This document shows positions 31,022 to 40,042 of a stretch of DNA of 64,000 nucleotides, one piece after another; the first letter of the stretch is position 1, and every line of letters begins with the position of its first letter. The DNA is from Enterococcus mundtii (GTDB taxonomy: Bacteria; Bacillota; Bacilli; Lactobacillales; Enterococcaceae), in NCBI RefSeq assembly GCF_003957375.1, contig NZ_CP025473.1, forward strand, positions 1,327,501 through 1,391,500. Direction: 5' to 3'. A program made the translations under genes and the position numbers. The notes beneath the pieces are model-generated. The model searched no databases, was not told the origin of the DNA, and saw only the letters and a list, made by a program, of their open reading frames with translations.

Positions 31022-31082
31022 TAATAATAGCTATACCTATAAATGCCCCTTTCTTTTCTATATACTCTTCTATCATCAAAAA

Positions 31083-31138
31083 ATCGGGAACAACCGGAAA
31101 TAATTTTTTTGTTACTTCCCGATTGTTCCCATTTTTTG
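31083..31138 (-). terminator. terminator of ldh
   Basis: On the minus strand GGGAACAATCGG pairs with CCGGTTGTTCCC (one G-T wobble) around a TAA/TTA inner stem and runs into GATTTTTTG. It lies 20 bases after the ldh stop. Confidence 0.8.
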
Positions 31139-31156
31139 TTTATTTCATTGTTGATG

Positions 31157-32101
31157 TTAGCGTACAGTATCAAGTACGGCTTTTAATTCACTGACTGATT
31201 GATGGAACATTGCTTTTTCTTGAGGTGTGATCGATAGGTCAATGATTTCTCTTACCCCATTTTCATCAACGATCGATGGCACACCAGTAAAGATATCTTC
31301 TTCACCATACTCGCCATTTAAGTAAGCTGAAACTGGTAGTACAGCTTGTTCATTATTTAGGATGGCTTTGACGATTCGAGTCGTACTCATACCAATACCG
31401 TAATAAGTTGCTTTTTTACGGTCAATGATTTCATAAGCTGCATTTTTTACTTTGTCAGCAAGTACTGTTAAATCATTTTCTTCTAAACGATGATCTTTCT
31501 CAACATATTCCATGATTGGTTTACCACCGACTGTAGTATGTGACCAAGCAGCTACTTCTGAATCCCCATGCTCACCTAAGATATAACCGTGTACGCTACG
31601 TGGATCAACTGCCAGTTTCAAAGCAATTTCTTTTCTGAAACGAGTTGTATCTAAGGTTGTTCCAGTTCCTACTACTCTTGAAGCTGGTAAGCCGGATTCT
31701 TGCCATGTTAAGTAAGTTAAAATATCAACTGGATTTGAAGCAACAACGAAGATACCATCAAATCCTGAAGCCATTACTTCTTTAACGATTTGACGAGTGA
31801 TTGTTGCATTTGTTTTCACTAGATCTAAGCGAGTTTGACCAGGTTTTTGGTTCACGCCAGCAGTTAAGATCACTAAATTTGCATCTTGACATTCTTCATA
31901 CGTGCCAGACCATACGGAAACGTTCTTTTCGCCCCATGCCATTCCATCTAGTAAGTCTAAAGCTTCTCCTTCTGCTTTTTCTTGGTTGACATCGATTAAG
32001 ACAAGTTCATTGGCAACACCTTGATTGATCATCGCATAAGCAATACTTGTACCGACAAATCCTGTACCTACGATTACAACTTTACGACTTGTTTTTTTCA
32101 T
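31157..32101 (-). CDS. ldh: L-lactate dehydrogenase
   Basis: This 314-residue NAD-dependent enzyme reduces pyruvate to L-lactate, the main fermentation end step. The Rossmann motif is VVIVGTGFVGTSIAYAM. The substrate Arg region is DLVKTNATITRQI, followed by ASNPVDILTYL and the catalytic His in GEHGDSEVAAWS near residue 179. The ATG at 32101, after AAAGGTG, is preferred; an in-frame ATG at 32119 has no good site. It is monocistronic with its own promoter and terminator. Confidence 0.95.
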   Translation of the reverse strand: MKKTSRKVVIVGTGFVGTSIAYAMINQGVANELVLIDVNQEKAEGEALDLLDGMAWGEKNVSVWSGTYEECQDANLVILTAGVNQKPGQTRLDLVKTNATITRQIVKEVMASGFDGIFVVASNPVDILTYLTWQESGLPASRVVGTGTTLDTTRFRKEIALKLAVDPRSVHGYILGEHGDSEVAAWSHTTVGGKPIMEYVEKDHRLEENDLTVLADKVKNAAYEIIDRKKATYYGIGMSTTRIVKAILNNEQAVLPVSAYLNGEYGEEDIFTGVPSIVDENGVREIIDLSITPQEKAMFHQSVSELKAVLDTVR

Positions 32102-32191
32102 GTCTAACACACCTTTCATCCGTTCTTTGTTATTTTCATGAAAATTATAAATCGATTACCATCATTTTTCAATAATATAGAAATTATATAT

Positions 32192-32219
32192 ACTATAATT
32201 TTTTTTTATAGAAAGTCAA
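32192..32219 (-). promoter_or_regulatory. ldh promoter
   Basis: On the minus strand TTGACT (32214-32219) and TATAGT (32192-32197) are 16 bases apart, with a poly-A spacer. The -35 box overlaps the end of the upstream gene. A long AT-rich 5' region of about 90 bases precedes the ldh start. Confidence 0.65.
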
Positions 32220-32740
32220 TAACGTTTATAGTCAGATTGTGTTCTTCTCACTCTTGGTATTTCTTTACGAGAAGTGGGCAATTCTTTAGTTGAAGGATCA
32301 TTTGCTTTTGCTAAAGCAGTCATTTGCGGTGAAAGGTTTTTAACTTTAGATCGTAAAGACATAAGTTCAGGTTTTGTTGGTTGATAAGCTTGATGTTCAT
32401 CAGGTAAAGAATTGGTACTGGATTGTCGTGAAATATAACTAAAATTAGGCTCTTCTTCCAAACGAGTAGGAGAAATTTTTAGTTGTAAATCTTCGACATA
32501 AATTCTTGAAGAAGGTTTTTTATAGAGTGGATCACCAAGTTTAGGGAGCAAGTTTTTTCTTCTTTCGCTGCGCTTGAGCTTCTTAGCTAACCGCTCCATT
32601 TCATTTTCACCAGTAGATTTAGGATAGTTTGCAGCATGATAAGTCGAATAGATGGCTTCGTTGATTCGTTGGAATAACATTTCCCGATATGTATTTGTAT
32701 TGAATAATCGATGAAACTGATACAGTATAAAGTTCCTCAA
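32216..32740 (-). CDS. basic hypothetical protein, third gene of a small operon
   Basis: This 174-residue protein has no transmembrane segment, is rich in Lys, Arg and Ser, and appears largely disordered after residue 60 (ERLAKKLKRSERRKNLLPKL). The start is TTG at 32740, overlapping the TGA of the upstream gene as TTGA, with GAGGAGC eight bases before. Strict coupling suggests it works with the preceding membrane protein. I do not recognise the family. Confidence 0.6.
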   Translation of the reverse strand: MRNFILYQFHRLFNTNTYREMLFQRINEAIYSTYHAANYPKSTGENEMERLAKKLKRSERRKNLLPKLGDPLYKKPSSRIYVEDLQLKISPTRLEEEPNFSYISRQSSTNSLPDEHQAYQPTKPELMSLRSKVKNLSPQMTALAKANDPSTKELPTSRKEIPRVRRTQSDYKRY

Positions 32741-33081
32741 TCTTTTTGCTCCTCATTCTGGTTCCATGGCTCAAAGACATCACTTTGTCTACTTGCTCGG
32801 GCCTTTTCTTTTTCTATATTGCTTTTAACTCTTTCTTCTTGGACTTTATATGAAGCCGCAACTTCTTTTTTAAAATGTCTTCGATCTTTACGAGTCACTC
32901 TTTTTATATATTTGAATATTTGCCAAATAATTACGACAAGTAAGTAAACCGTAAAAAAGCCAGAAAAACTAAACTGAATAATAAACGCCATAACAAAAGC
33001 AGCAAGCTTATCTGCTTGACTAGCTGGTGAAAAATTTTCCTGCTGTTGCGCAATAAATGTTGAAACCCAGTATATGCCCAT
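32737..33081 (-). CDS. single-pass membrane protein with charged tail, second gene of the operon
   Basis: This 114-residue protein starts MGIYWVSTFIAQQQENFSPA, has one transmembrane helix at about residues 27-53 (FVMAFIIQFSFSGFFTVYLL) and a strongly charged cytoplasmic tail (KRVTRKDRRHFKKEVAASYK). The ATG at 33081 after GAGGAGAAGGGGG decides the start; a longer frame to 33186 overlaps the upstream gene without a site. Its function is unknown. Confidence 0.65.
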   Translation of the reverse strand: MGIYWVSTFIAQQQENFSPASQADKLAAFVMAFIIQFSFSGFFTVYLLVVIIWQIFKYIKRVTRKDRRHFKKEVAASYKVQEERVKSNIEKEKARASRQSDVFEPWNQNEEQKD

Positions 33082-33115
33082 TTTCTTTTCCCCCTTCTCC
33101 TCTTTGATCCAGTGA

Positions 33116-33307
33116 TTACTTCCCCTTTTTATACCGACTTTTGGCGAGTGCTTGTTTAGATGGTTTCCCCATTTTAGGTTGTGCAACCATTTTTACAGAA
33201 ATAAAAACACATAAAACAATAACAAAACTTGTGATACCAATGATCATTGATGTGTTATTGATAAAATATTTTGTCAATAATTGAATGATGTCTGTATGAC
33301 CAACCAC
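33116..33307 (-). CDS. small membrane protein, first gene of the operon
   Basis: This 63-residue protein has one transmembrane helix (about residues 17-38, NTSMIIGITSFVIVLCVFIS) and a basic end (KPSKQALAKSRYKKGK). It starts with GTG at 33307, eight bases after AAAGGAGGTG, a near-perfect anti-16S match. It is followed by two more coupled or closely spaced small genes. I do not recognise the family. Confidence 0.65.
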   Translation of the reverse strand: MVGHTDIIQLLTKYFINNTSMIIGITSFVIVLCVFISVKMVAQPKMGKPSKQALAKSRYKKGK

Positions 33308-33404
33308 TATGTTTCACCTCCTTTAGACATGCAATAAGCAATCATAGTTTATAATGAAAGGATTGTCCGAAAAAAACTCTTTTTGACTTATTTTGAAAAA
33401 ATAG

Positions 33405-33463
33405 AAAAGAACTTGCATCCGTAAGCCTTTCACATGGCTCATGTGGATACAAGTTCTTTTTTT
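33405..33463. terminator. terminator hairpin downstream of the repeat protein
   Basis: AAAAGAACTTG and CAAGTTCTTTTTTT pair with an inner CATCC/GGATA and CATG stem. It can stop transcripts in either direction and lies just after the minus-strand gene at 33470. Confidence 0.75.
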
Positions 33464-33469
33464 GATTAC

Positions 33470-33763
33470 TTATTCTTTGTGTTTCGTTTTAAAAGCATCA
33501 AATTTTTCTTTCGCTTCTTCTACTACTTCTTCTAGTTCTTCCTTCAAATGATGTTTCTTTGTTGGATGCTCAGACTCTTCTTCCACTGCATTTGAACCAG
33601 ACATCGCGACTTCTTTTTCTTCCCCGGAGTTGGTTCCAGCTAACGCCTCTTCTTTATCTGTTGTTTCACCAGAATTAGTTCCGGCTAACGCAACTTCATC
33701 GTCTGTTTTAGGCGCCATTGATCCTCTTAATCGTTTTTCTTTTTCTCCATCATAATTTGTCAT
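33470..33763 (-). CDS. acidic disordered protein with ALAGTNSGE repeats
   Basis: This 97-residue protein has three related blocks in its first two thirds: VALAGTNSGE, EALAGTNSGE and VAMSGSNAVE. They are separated by acidic linkers and followed by a Lys/Glu helix-forming tail (LKEELEEVVEEAKEKFDAFK). There is no signal peptide or transmembrane segment. A strong AAGGAGG precedes the ATG. I do not know the family; the composition resembles stress-related, intrinsically disordered proteins, but no function can be claimed. Confidence 0.65.
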   Translation of the reverse strand: MTNYDGEKEKRLRGSMAPKTDDEVALAGTNSGETTDKEEALAGTNSGEEKEVAMSGSNAVEEESEHPTKKHHLKEELEEVVEEAKEKFDAFKTKHKE

Positions 33764-33846
33764 GTTCTCGTCCTCCTTGTTGCTCTGTCTCTATCCTACA
33801 ACAAGAATAAAATAACTGTCAAAACATAAAGGTGTGATCATTCGTA

Positions 33847-35895
33847 TTAATTTTCTTTCCGTAGTATTTTCACTTCGTAAGGTGCAAACGTTAGTATACC
33901 AGTAAGCGTTTGATTTGTTCCGATGTCCAAGTGAGAATCAAGTAACTCAAGTTGTTGTATCTCTTCAGAAAAATTCATTAGAAAGTAATAGCAGTGTGTT
34001 CCATCTGTTCGCGATTGAATCGATACTTTTGGATGCGATGCCTTGACGATTCCTCGTTGCAACGCTAATTTTTCGATGATCGGTTGGTAAAATACTTCTA
34101 AAAAATCCAGATTGGTACGGGCCGCTAAGTAATAAGCAGTCCCCTTCCCTAAGTGATTTTCAACTAAAGCTGGCGTACCAGTATAAAAGTCCTTTTGGTA
34201 AGTAGCCCTCACCTTTCCTGTCGTTTCTTTGACGATACCACAGTAGTCTTTTGTTTGATACGTTTGTTCCTTGTATAGAATTTGATTGTATTCCCCAGGA
34301 TAAAGCGTATCAAGCTCTTTTGGCAAGACACCAAAAAGTGTTTGCAATACTTGTGGCCATTCTCCAAGATGTAACCGATCGTGTTCATTGACCATTCCGG
34401 TAAAATAGCTACCAATCAAGGTGCCGCCTTTTGTCACATATTCTGAGAGTTCAGCCATCGTGTCTTCACGCATCAAATAGAGCATTGGTGCAACGACTAA
34501 AGAATAATTGGAGAAGTCTTGATTTGGCGTCAAAATATCAACAGCAATATCTCTTTCCCAAAAGAATCGGTAATGTTCTTGTAGTGTTTGGATATAACGA
34601 CGAGTTGGACGGCCAAAACCACCGCCTCTTTTTAATGCCCAATTGCTTTCCCAGTCAAATAAAATAGCGACTTTTGCCTCTGTTTGTGTACCTTTGATCG
34701 AAGACAAAGTGTCTAATCGTTTTCCGTATGCCGAAACTTCTTGGAAGACTCGATTGTTTTCTGAATTGTCATGTTCGACCACCGCCCCGTGGAATTTTTC
34801 GGAATTCCCTAGTGATTGCCGCCATTGAAAATAGAGTGTGCTATCTGACCCGTGTGCCAGTTGTTGCATCCCGCTTAGCAGGTGCATCCCTGGCTTCTTC
34901 GCCTTGTTGAATGCATGCCAATTCACGTAACTAGGCGTCGATTCCATCACGAGAAACGGTTGTTTCTTCAATGAACGATATTGATCGTGGACGTAAGCTG
35001 ATTTCATGGCGGTCACGTGTAAAGCTTCATACGGATTATGCCAGTCAGGGTAGCTATCCCAACTGACAATATCAACAACTTCAGCAAATCTGGAATAATC
35101 AAGTCCTTCCAGGGGAATAAAGTCATGCTGATCATGGCCTTCTGCCATAAAATTAGTCGTTACTGGAATAGCTGGTGTGATTTCTCTGATCGGCTCGATT
35201 TCATGTAAAAAGAAATCGATCGTCCGATCAGTCACAAATCGTTTCCAGTCTAGATCCATGCCATGTACTTTATGTTCTCCAAGAGGCGAAGGTGGCACAA
35301 CTTGTGACCAACTGGAATAATCATTACTCCAAAACGTCATCCACCAAGCGTCATTCACCGCTTCTAAGGTGTGATATTTCGCTTTGACCCACTCACGCCA
35401 TTTGGCTGCACAAAGTGGACAGTAGCATTCTCCTGAGTATTCATTACTGATATGCCACAGTAATAATGCCGGATGGTCACCATATCGTTCAGCTAATCGC
35501 CGATTGATTTGCTGGACTTTTTCCCGATAAACAGGTGATGTATAGCAATGGTTATGGCGAAAACCATGATGATGCTTTTGTCCTTTTGCATTCGTTCGAT
35601 TCACCTCTGGATATTTTTCACTCAACCATTGCGGTCGTCCGCCACTTGGTGTGGCCAAGATCACACGACCTTGACGTTTGTACATCTCTTCAAACACTTT
35701 ATCCAACCAGTCAAAGTGATAAACCCCTTCTTCTGGTTCTAATGTACTCCATGAAAAGATCCCGACAGTTACGGTATTGACATGAGCTTTGTCCATCAAC
35801 GCAAAATCTTTTTTCAATACTTCAGGGTGATTCAACCATTGTTCCGGATTATAATCCCCACCATGGAGTAAACGAGTATCATTATAAGTCTTCAC
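33847..35895 (-). CDS. GH42 beta-galactosidase
   Basis: This 682-residue protein hydrolyses terminal beta-galactosides. The GH42 barrel begins LLHGGDYNPEQW. The acid/base Glu is in WHISNEYSGEC near residue 152 and the nucleophile Glu in LVMESTPSYVNWH near 311. A cysteine cluster (CYCPLC) matches the zinc site of GH42 enzymes. The trimerisation and C-terminal beta domains follow. There is no signal peptide, so it is intracellular. It overlaps the upstream alpha-galactosidase by four bases (ATGA), with AAAGGAGGG inside that gene's end. Confidence 0.93.
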   Translation of the reverse strand: MKTYNDTRLLHGGDYNPEQWLNHPEVLKKDFALMDKAHVNTVTVGIFSWSTLEPEEGVYHFDWLDKVFEEMYKRQGRVILATPSGGRPQWLSEKYPEVNRTNAKGQKHHHGFRHNHCYTSPVYREKVQQINRRLAERYGDHPALLLWHISNEYSGECYCPLCAAKWREWVKAKYHTLEAVNDAWWMTFWSNDYSSWSQVVPPSPLGEHKVHGMDLDWKRFVTDRTIDFFLHEIEPIREITPAIPVTTNFMAEGHDQHDFIPLEGLDYSRFAEVVDIVSWDSYPDWHNPYEALHVTAMKSAYVHDQYRSLKKQPFLVMESTPSYVNWHAFNKAKKPGMHLLSGMQQLAHGSDSTLYFQWRQSLGNSEKFHGAVVEHDNSENNRVFQEVSAYGKRLDTLSSIKGTQTEAKVAILFDWESNWALKRGGGFGRPTRRYIQTLQEHYRFFWERDIAVDILTPNQDFSNYSLVVAPMLYLMREDTMAELSEYVTKGGTLIGSYFTGMVNEHDRLHLGEWPQVLQTLFGVLPKELDTLYPGEYNQILYKEQTYQTKDYCGIVKETTGKVRATYQKDFYTGTPALVENHLGKGTAYYLAARTNLDFLEVFYQPIIEKLALQRGIVKASHPKVSIQSRTDGTHCYYFLMNFSEEIQQLELLDSHLDIGTNQTLTGILTFAPYEVKILRKEN

Positions 35896-38138
35896 TTCAT
35901 TTCCCTCCTTTCTACCAGATGATAGATGAATGATTGACAGTCTCCTGCAAGTTGGTAAGTGGTATGATTCACTCCATTGAACAAACGTGGTTTTCTCAGA
36001 CCGACATTCATCAGGAAATGACCGCTAATCGTTTCTTTTTCATTGATTTGATAATGCCTATCCCTATTCAGACATTCTGGAAGTGGTAAATATGCCTTTG
36101 CTGCTGGATTGGCTCGTGCCGATTTTTGATAAAAGCCAATGATCGCTTCTGACCGATCATGACTGAAAACACCCCAACAAATTTCATTATCAGCAGGATG
36201 ATTTGGCAAAATCTGAAGAAATTCCCCATGAGTCAGCAAATGACGATGGGCTTTGTAAAAATTGATCCGGTCACTGATCTGTTGTTTTTCTGCTTCTGTC
36301 AAAGTCAATAGGTCTAATTCATAGCCTAGAGGGCCAAACATCGCCACATCTTGGCGAAATGCTAAAGAAGTCTCACGTAATACTTGATGATTCGGAGAAG
36401 CAGAGACATGATTACTAAAGCTAGAAAGGGGATATCCTGCTAATGTTCCGCTAAGAATACTTAATCGTTCCAACCCATCACTAGTATCACTTGGCCAGAT
36501 TTGCGGACTATAAAATAAGATGCCTAAATCATATCTCCCTCCCCCACCAGCACAGCCTTCAATCAAAAGATCAGGATAGCTGGTCAATAATTTACCGTAA
36601 AGCGTGTAGACGCCTTGGACATAGCGATGGAAGAACTCCTGTTGATGAATCCGATGTTTTTCTAAATAAGCGGAATAGGCTTCAGTGATATTTCGGTTCA
36701 TATCCCATTTGATATAGGTCAAATTCGTTTCTTCGATGATCTTTGCCATTTGCTCATAGATCCCTTCAACAACAGCCGGATTCGCAAAATCAAGCACATA
36801 TTGCCCACGTCCGACTGAGATACGTGAATAGGGATGTTTCACTACCCAATCCGGATGTTTTTCCAATAACTGACTATCAGGAGAGATCATTTCAGGCTCG
36901 AACCACATGCCGAATTGAAGACCCATATTTTTTAGTTTAGTTGCAAAGGAAGCCAAACCGTGTGGGAATTTTTGCTTATTAGGTGTCCAGTCACCTAATG
37001 AGGAACGATCGTTGTTTCGTTTGCCGAACCAGCCATCATCTAAGACAAAACATTCCATTCCTAATTTTTTTCCAATGGTCGCAAGGGACAGGAGTTTTTC
37101 CTCAGTAAAATCGAAATATGTTGCTTCCCAGTTGTTGAAGATGATTGGTCGTGGCGTGTCTTGCCATTGACGATCAATCAGGTAGTTTTCGATAAAATGT
37201 GTAAATTGTTTGGCAAGACCATTCGTACCTGCAGCGCTATACATCAAGACTGCTTCGGGTGTCGTAAAGCTTTTCTTAGGCGCTAATGTCCAAAGAAATT
37301 GTGTCGGATGGATACCGATCATCACTCGCGTTTTATCCCATTCATCCACTTCTGCTTGAGCGAGAAAATTACCGGAATAAACGAGATTCATCCCATAGAC
37401 CTCTCCTTGATCAAGTGTTGAGTCTTGATGTTCTAGCCGGATAAAGGGATTATGCTGATGGCTACTTGCACCTTTTAGTGAGCCAATCGCTACGATTCCT
37501 TGTTCAAGCGGCCGTTTCTTTTCATGCCGTTCTTTTAACCAAGCACCTGAAAAATGAGTAAAATCATATGCTTTGGTAGAAAGATTCAATACGCCTGAAA
37601 GCATGCGATGAATCTGTAAATCTGCCTCAGATTGATTGATCAGCGTCTGATTTTGAACAATGGCGGTGGAATCGTAAAATAATGTGTAATGAAGTATTAG
37701 CTCTAATTGACGTTCCTGATCCATTAATCTCAATGAGAGTGTTTCGGTTTCTTCCTCATTCCCATAGACAGCCGGACAGTTTAAGTTTCTTTTCTTGCCT
37801 TTTTTAGTCGTGGCTTCGACAAAGCGAAAATCTGTGTAGTAAGGTGTTTGGTTACTTGAAAGTTCGATCGCGCCTTCTCTAAAATCAGAAGAACCATACA
37901 CGGGATATGCTTGTGGATGATCAGTCAACGTAAAGTTAGGGTCATCTTCAAAAAACTTGACTGTTCCAGCAGATTTATTTTGATCTGTGACCAAGTAGTC
38001 AATTTCTTCGACAGATAAACCATGTAAAGGCTTACCGTAATAGATTTGCTCGATCTGTCCATTTTGCATGACATGGAGAATAAAGCTAACTTGCGAATTA
38101 TTCATGTGAAATATGCGGTTATTTAATTGTTCAATCAT
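35892..38138 (-). CDS. GH36 alpha-galactosidase
   Basis: This 748-residue cytoplasmic enzyme removes alpha-1,6-galactose from raffinose- or melibiose-type sugars. The central GH36 barrel contains FVLDDGWFGKRNNDRSSLGD, the nucleophile Asp in YIKWDMNRNITEAYS near residue 480, and the acid/base Asp in IWPSDTSDGLERL. I chose the ATG at 38138 because GAGGTG lies nine bases before it; a GTG at 38150 would overlap that site. It is co-translated with the GH42 gene. Confidence 0.93.
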   Translation of the reverse strand: MIEQLNNRIFHMNNSQVSFILHVMQNGQIEQIYYGKPLHGLSVEEIDYLVTDQNKSAGTVKFFEDDPNFTLTDHPQAYPVYGSSDFREGAIELSSNQTPYYTDFRFVEATTKKGKKRNLNCPAVYGNEEETETLSLRLMDQERQLELILHYTLFYDSTAIVQNQTLINQSEADLQIHRMLSGVLNLSTKAYDFTHFSGAWLKERHEKKRPLEQGIVAIGSLKGASSHQHNPFIRLEHQDSTLDQGEVYGMNLVYSGNFLAQAEVDEWDKTRVMIGIHPTQFLWTLAPKKSFTTPEAVLMYSAAGTNGLAKQFTHFIENYLIDRQWQDTPRPIIFNNWEATYFDFTEEKLLSLATIGKKLGMECFVLDDGWFGKRNNDRSSLGDWTPNKQKFPHGLASFATKLKNMGLQFGMWFEPEMISPDSQLLEKHPDWVVKHPYSRISVGRGQYVLDFANPAVVEGIYEQMAKIIEETNLTYIKWDMNRNITEAYSAYLEKHRIHQQEFFHRYVQGVYTLYGKLLTSYPDLLIEGCAGGGGRYDLGILFYSPQIWPSDTSDGLERLSILSGTLAGYPLSSFSNHVSASPNHQVLRETSLAFRQDVAMFGPLGYELDLLTLTEAEKQQISDRINFYKAHRHLLTHGEFLQILPNHPADNEICWGVFSHDRSEAIIGFYQKSARANPAAKAYLPLPECLNRDRHYQINEKETISGHFLMNVGLRKPRLFNGVNHTTYQLAGDCQSFIYHLVERREMK

Positions 38139-38173
38139 GGAAGGTAACACCTCTTAATTTTTAGTTAGTAAAA

Positions 38174-38222
38174 CAGACAAGGAATGAAGAGAACGACGTT
38201 TTGTTCCTCCATTCCTTGTCTG
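38174..38222. other. 13-bp intercistronic hairpin between PTS/DUF3284 and alpha-galactosidase
   Basis: CAGACAAGGAATG (38174-38186) and CATTCCTTGTCTG (38210-38222) are perfect complements. On the minus strand the stem is followed by only TTTTAC. It may act as a partial terminator or mRNA-stabilising stem that sets different levels for the transporter and the two glycosidases. Confidence 0.6.
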
Positions 38223-38230
38223 TGGAGAAA

Positions 38231-38668
38231 TCAGAGCTTTTGTATCAAATAATTGACTCTTTTGGCTAACTGACGATTGTAAAAGAATTTATAAAATGGC
38301 AGGACAAAAAGCAAACTCAGCTGCGTTTTGGCATCAACCAGTTCATTTCTTTCAGAATAATGCAATGTGAACTGCTGCTCATCTTGACGTTTTAGTTGGT
38401 AGGTTTGAATAATTTTTCCACCGGAGTAATCAGTAGTCATTTCAACTAGTTCATCTTTGACTAAACGTTGGATCGTTAGCGTACTTTCGACAGTCGCTTG
38501 CCCTAGTTTTGTTTGAAGCGCAGTCGTGACGGCTACTCCTTCTGTCAGCTGGGTGATTGAAGGGTCCTTGCTATGAAAATAGTTTAATTGTTCTTCAAGT
38601 AGTACTTGATAAAAATGTGCGGGGTGTGTCGGTATTTTCTTTCGGTAGTTCAAGGTATCGATCCGCAT
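38231..38668 (-). CDS. DUF3284-type protein
   Basis: This 145-residue soluble protein begins RIDTLNYRKKIPTHPAHFYQ and ends FFYNRQLAKRVNYLIQKL. It resembles the DUF3284 family, which is often found beside lactose/cellobiose-type PTS permeases. The biochemical role is unknown. The ATG at 38668 after GGGAG is preferred over the GTG at 38677. It lies 12 bases downstream of the PTS EIIC gene, so it belongs to the same transcript. Confidence 0.65.
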   Translation of the reverse strand: MRIDTLNYRKKIPTHPAHFYQVLLEEQLNYFHSKDPSITQLTEGVAVTTALQTKLGQATVESTLTIQRLVKDELVEMTTDYSGGKIIQTYQLKRQDEQQFTLHYSERNELVDAKTQLSLLFVLPFYKFFYNRQLAKRVNYLIQKL

Positions 38669-38680
38669 ACGGTTCACTCC

Positions 38681-40015
38681 CTATTGTTCTTCTATAGTGA
38701 TTTTTCCGTCCATCAGTTGGTTTTCTTTTTCTTGTTTCACTTGTTGACGTTCTTCCTTCAAATATTCACGGTCCATCGCAACTAAGAAAGGCACCCAGAT
38801 CAATGTCATCACAACTACTGTTACGATTTGCAAAAGTGCGCCGGTAATCGAACCAGTTCCTAACCAACCTGACAGTAAAATCGGCGTCGTCCAGACAACC
38901 GTTGCCCCGATTGGACGAGGAACGAAGCCAAAGTAAATCGCAAAGTATGAAATCGTGGTAGAAGCTAGTGGCGCTAGAATCCAAGGGATGAATGCTATAG
39001 GGTTCAGCACGACCGGCAGTCCAAACGTCATTGGTTCTGATACATTAAAAATCGCTGGCGCAATGATCGTTTTCATCGTTTTCTTCATTCGGATAGAGCG
39101 AGCAATAAAGAACGCCATTGTGATTGAAATACCAAGTTGCATTCCTTGATTGACGAACACGCCCATAAAAGTCGTATTGATGATATGTGGCAACTGCTCA
39201 ACACCATCTTTATATGCTTCAAAGTTTTCGATGGCTAAAGCACCCATGATTGGATCAATCACTGCATTGATGACTAACGTGCCGTGGATACCGAACCACC
39301 AGAAAAGTTGCGTAAAGAAAACAGCAATCAATACAGCTGGTAAAGTTCCGCCAAGTCCCATCAAAGGTTGTTGCAACATCTGATAAACGAAATCGACTGC
39401 ATTTCCCCAGGTGGTAAAAGTAAATAGATAGCGGATGATGTTGAATAAAAACAAAGGAGCAGCTCCAGGAATGATGGCCACGAAAGATTCAGCAATCATC
39501 GGCGGTACAGATTCTGGCATCTTGATCGTAAACCCTGAGCGACTGATCCGACTATAGATTTCGGTAGCGACGATCGCTGTCAAGATACCGACGAACATCC
39601 CTTCAGCACCTAGTTTCGATAAAGGGACAAATGTCCCCATTGTTTCATCGCTTCCAAAAGGTAACAGCATGATAAAACAAGAAAGTGAAATGGCACCAGC
39701 AAAGATTTGTGGTTGTTTGTAGTGCCCAGCCAATTGATAACCAATCCCAAATACAATAAAAAGTGCAGAAATACTCATTGTCGCATTACCTACAGGACCA
39801 AAGAATTCGTTTAAAAAGGTATTGAATGCTTCCGGTAGAAACGTAGCAAACCCAAAGGTCGTTGGCAAATTTTGGATAATGATCATGATTGAAGCAAACA
39901 TTGTTGCAGGAAAAGCCATCATAAAACCATCTCGGAGACTGAGTAGATATTTATTATTTGCGATCAGCGTTGCAGCGGGCACCATTTTTTCAGCTAATTT
40001 ATCGACAAATTTCAT
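38681..40015 (-). CDS. PTS EIIC permease, lactose/cellobiose family
   Basis: This 444-residue membrane protein has about ten hydrophobic segments and family motifs such as LRDGFMMAFPATMFASIM near residue 27, FGIHGTLVINAVIDPIM near 240 and NVSEPMTFGLPVVLNP near 330 (the conserved Glu region). It imports a disaccharide or beta/alpha-galactoside with phosphorylation. No EIIA or EIIB gene is in the neighbourhood, so it must borrow them from elsewhere. AAAAGGAG precedes the ATG. It is the first gene of the galactoside operon. Confidence 0.9.
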   Translation of the reverse strand: MKFVDKLAEKMVPAATLIANNKYLLSLRDGFMMAFPATMFASIMIIIQNLPTTFGFATFLPEAFNTFLNEFFGPVGNATMSISALFIVFGIGYQLAGHYKQPQIFAGAISLSCFIMLLPFGSDETMGTFVPLSKLGAEGMFVGILTAIVATEIYSRISRSGFTIKMPESVPPMIAESFVAIIPGAAPLFLFNIIRYLFTFTTWGNAVDFVYQMLQQPLMGLGGTLPAVLIAVFFTQLFWWFGIHGTLVINAVIDPIMGALAIENFEAYKDGVEQLPHIINTTFMGVFVNQGMQLGISITMAFFIARSIRMKKTMKTIIAPAIFNVSEPMTFGLPVVLNPIAFIPWILAPLASTTISYFAIYFGFVPRPIGATVVWTTPILLSGWLGTGSITGALLQIVTVVVMTLIWVPFLVAMDREYLKEERQQVKQEKENQLMDGKITIEEQ

Positions 40016-40042
40016 GTGTGATAACTCCTTTTATTTAATATA

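Larger units (their letters stand above)
29985..31082. other. gene-poor region with decayed fragments
   Basis: About 1.1 kb without an intact gene. On the minus strand near 30412-30500 a fragment reads KKIAKSIVHMRFMDKHMELV... and ends at TAA. On the plus strand about 30603-30730 reads DEANEQDMIEMIELMCTEKA, hits TAA and continues as LEKITTEKKIADKFYKLYES. A small interrupted membrane gene lies at 30803-31021. These look like remains of lost genes; I cannot name their families. The base composition is very AT-rich. Confidence 0.5.

Noticed and set aside
30897-31194. Two plus-strand ORFs of 67-68 codons near ldh
   Set aside because: They overlap the ldh terminator and the ldh 3' end, and the opposite strand reads better as an interrupted membrane protein.
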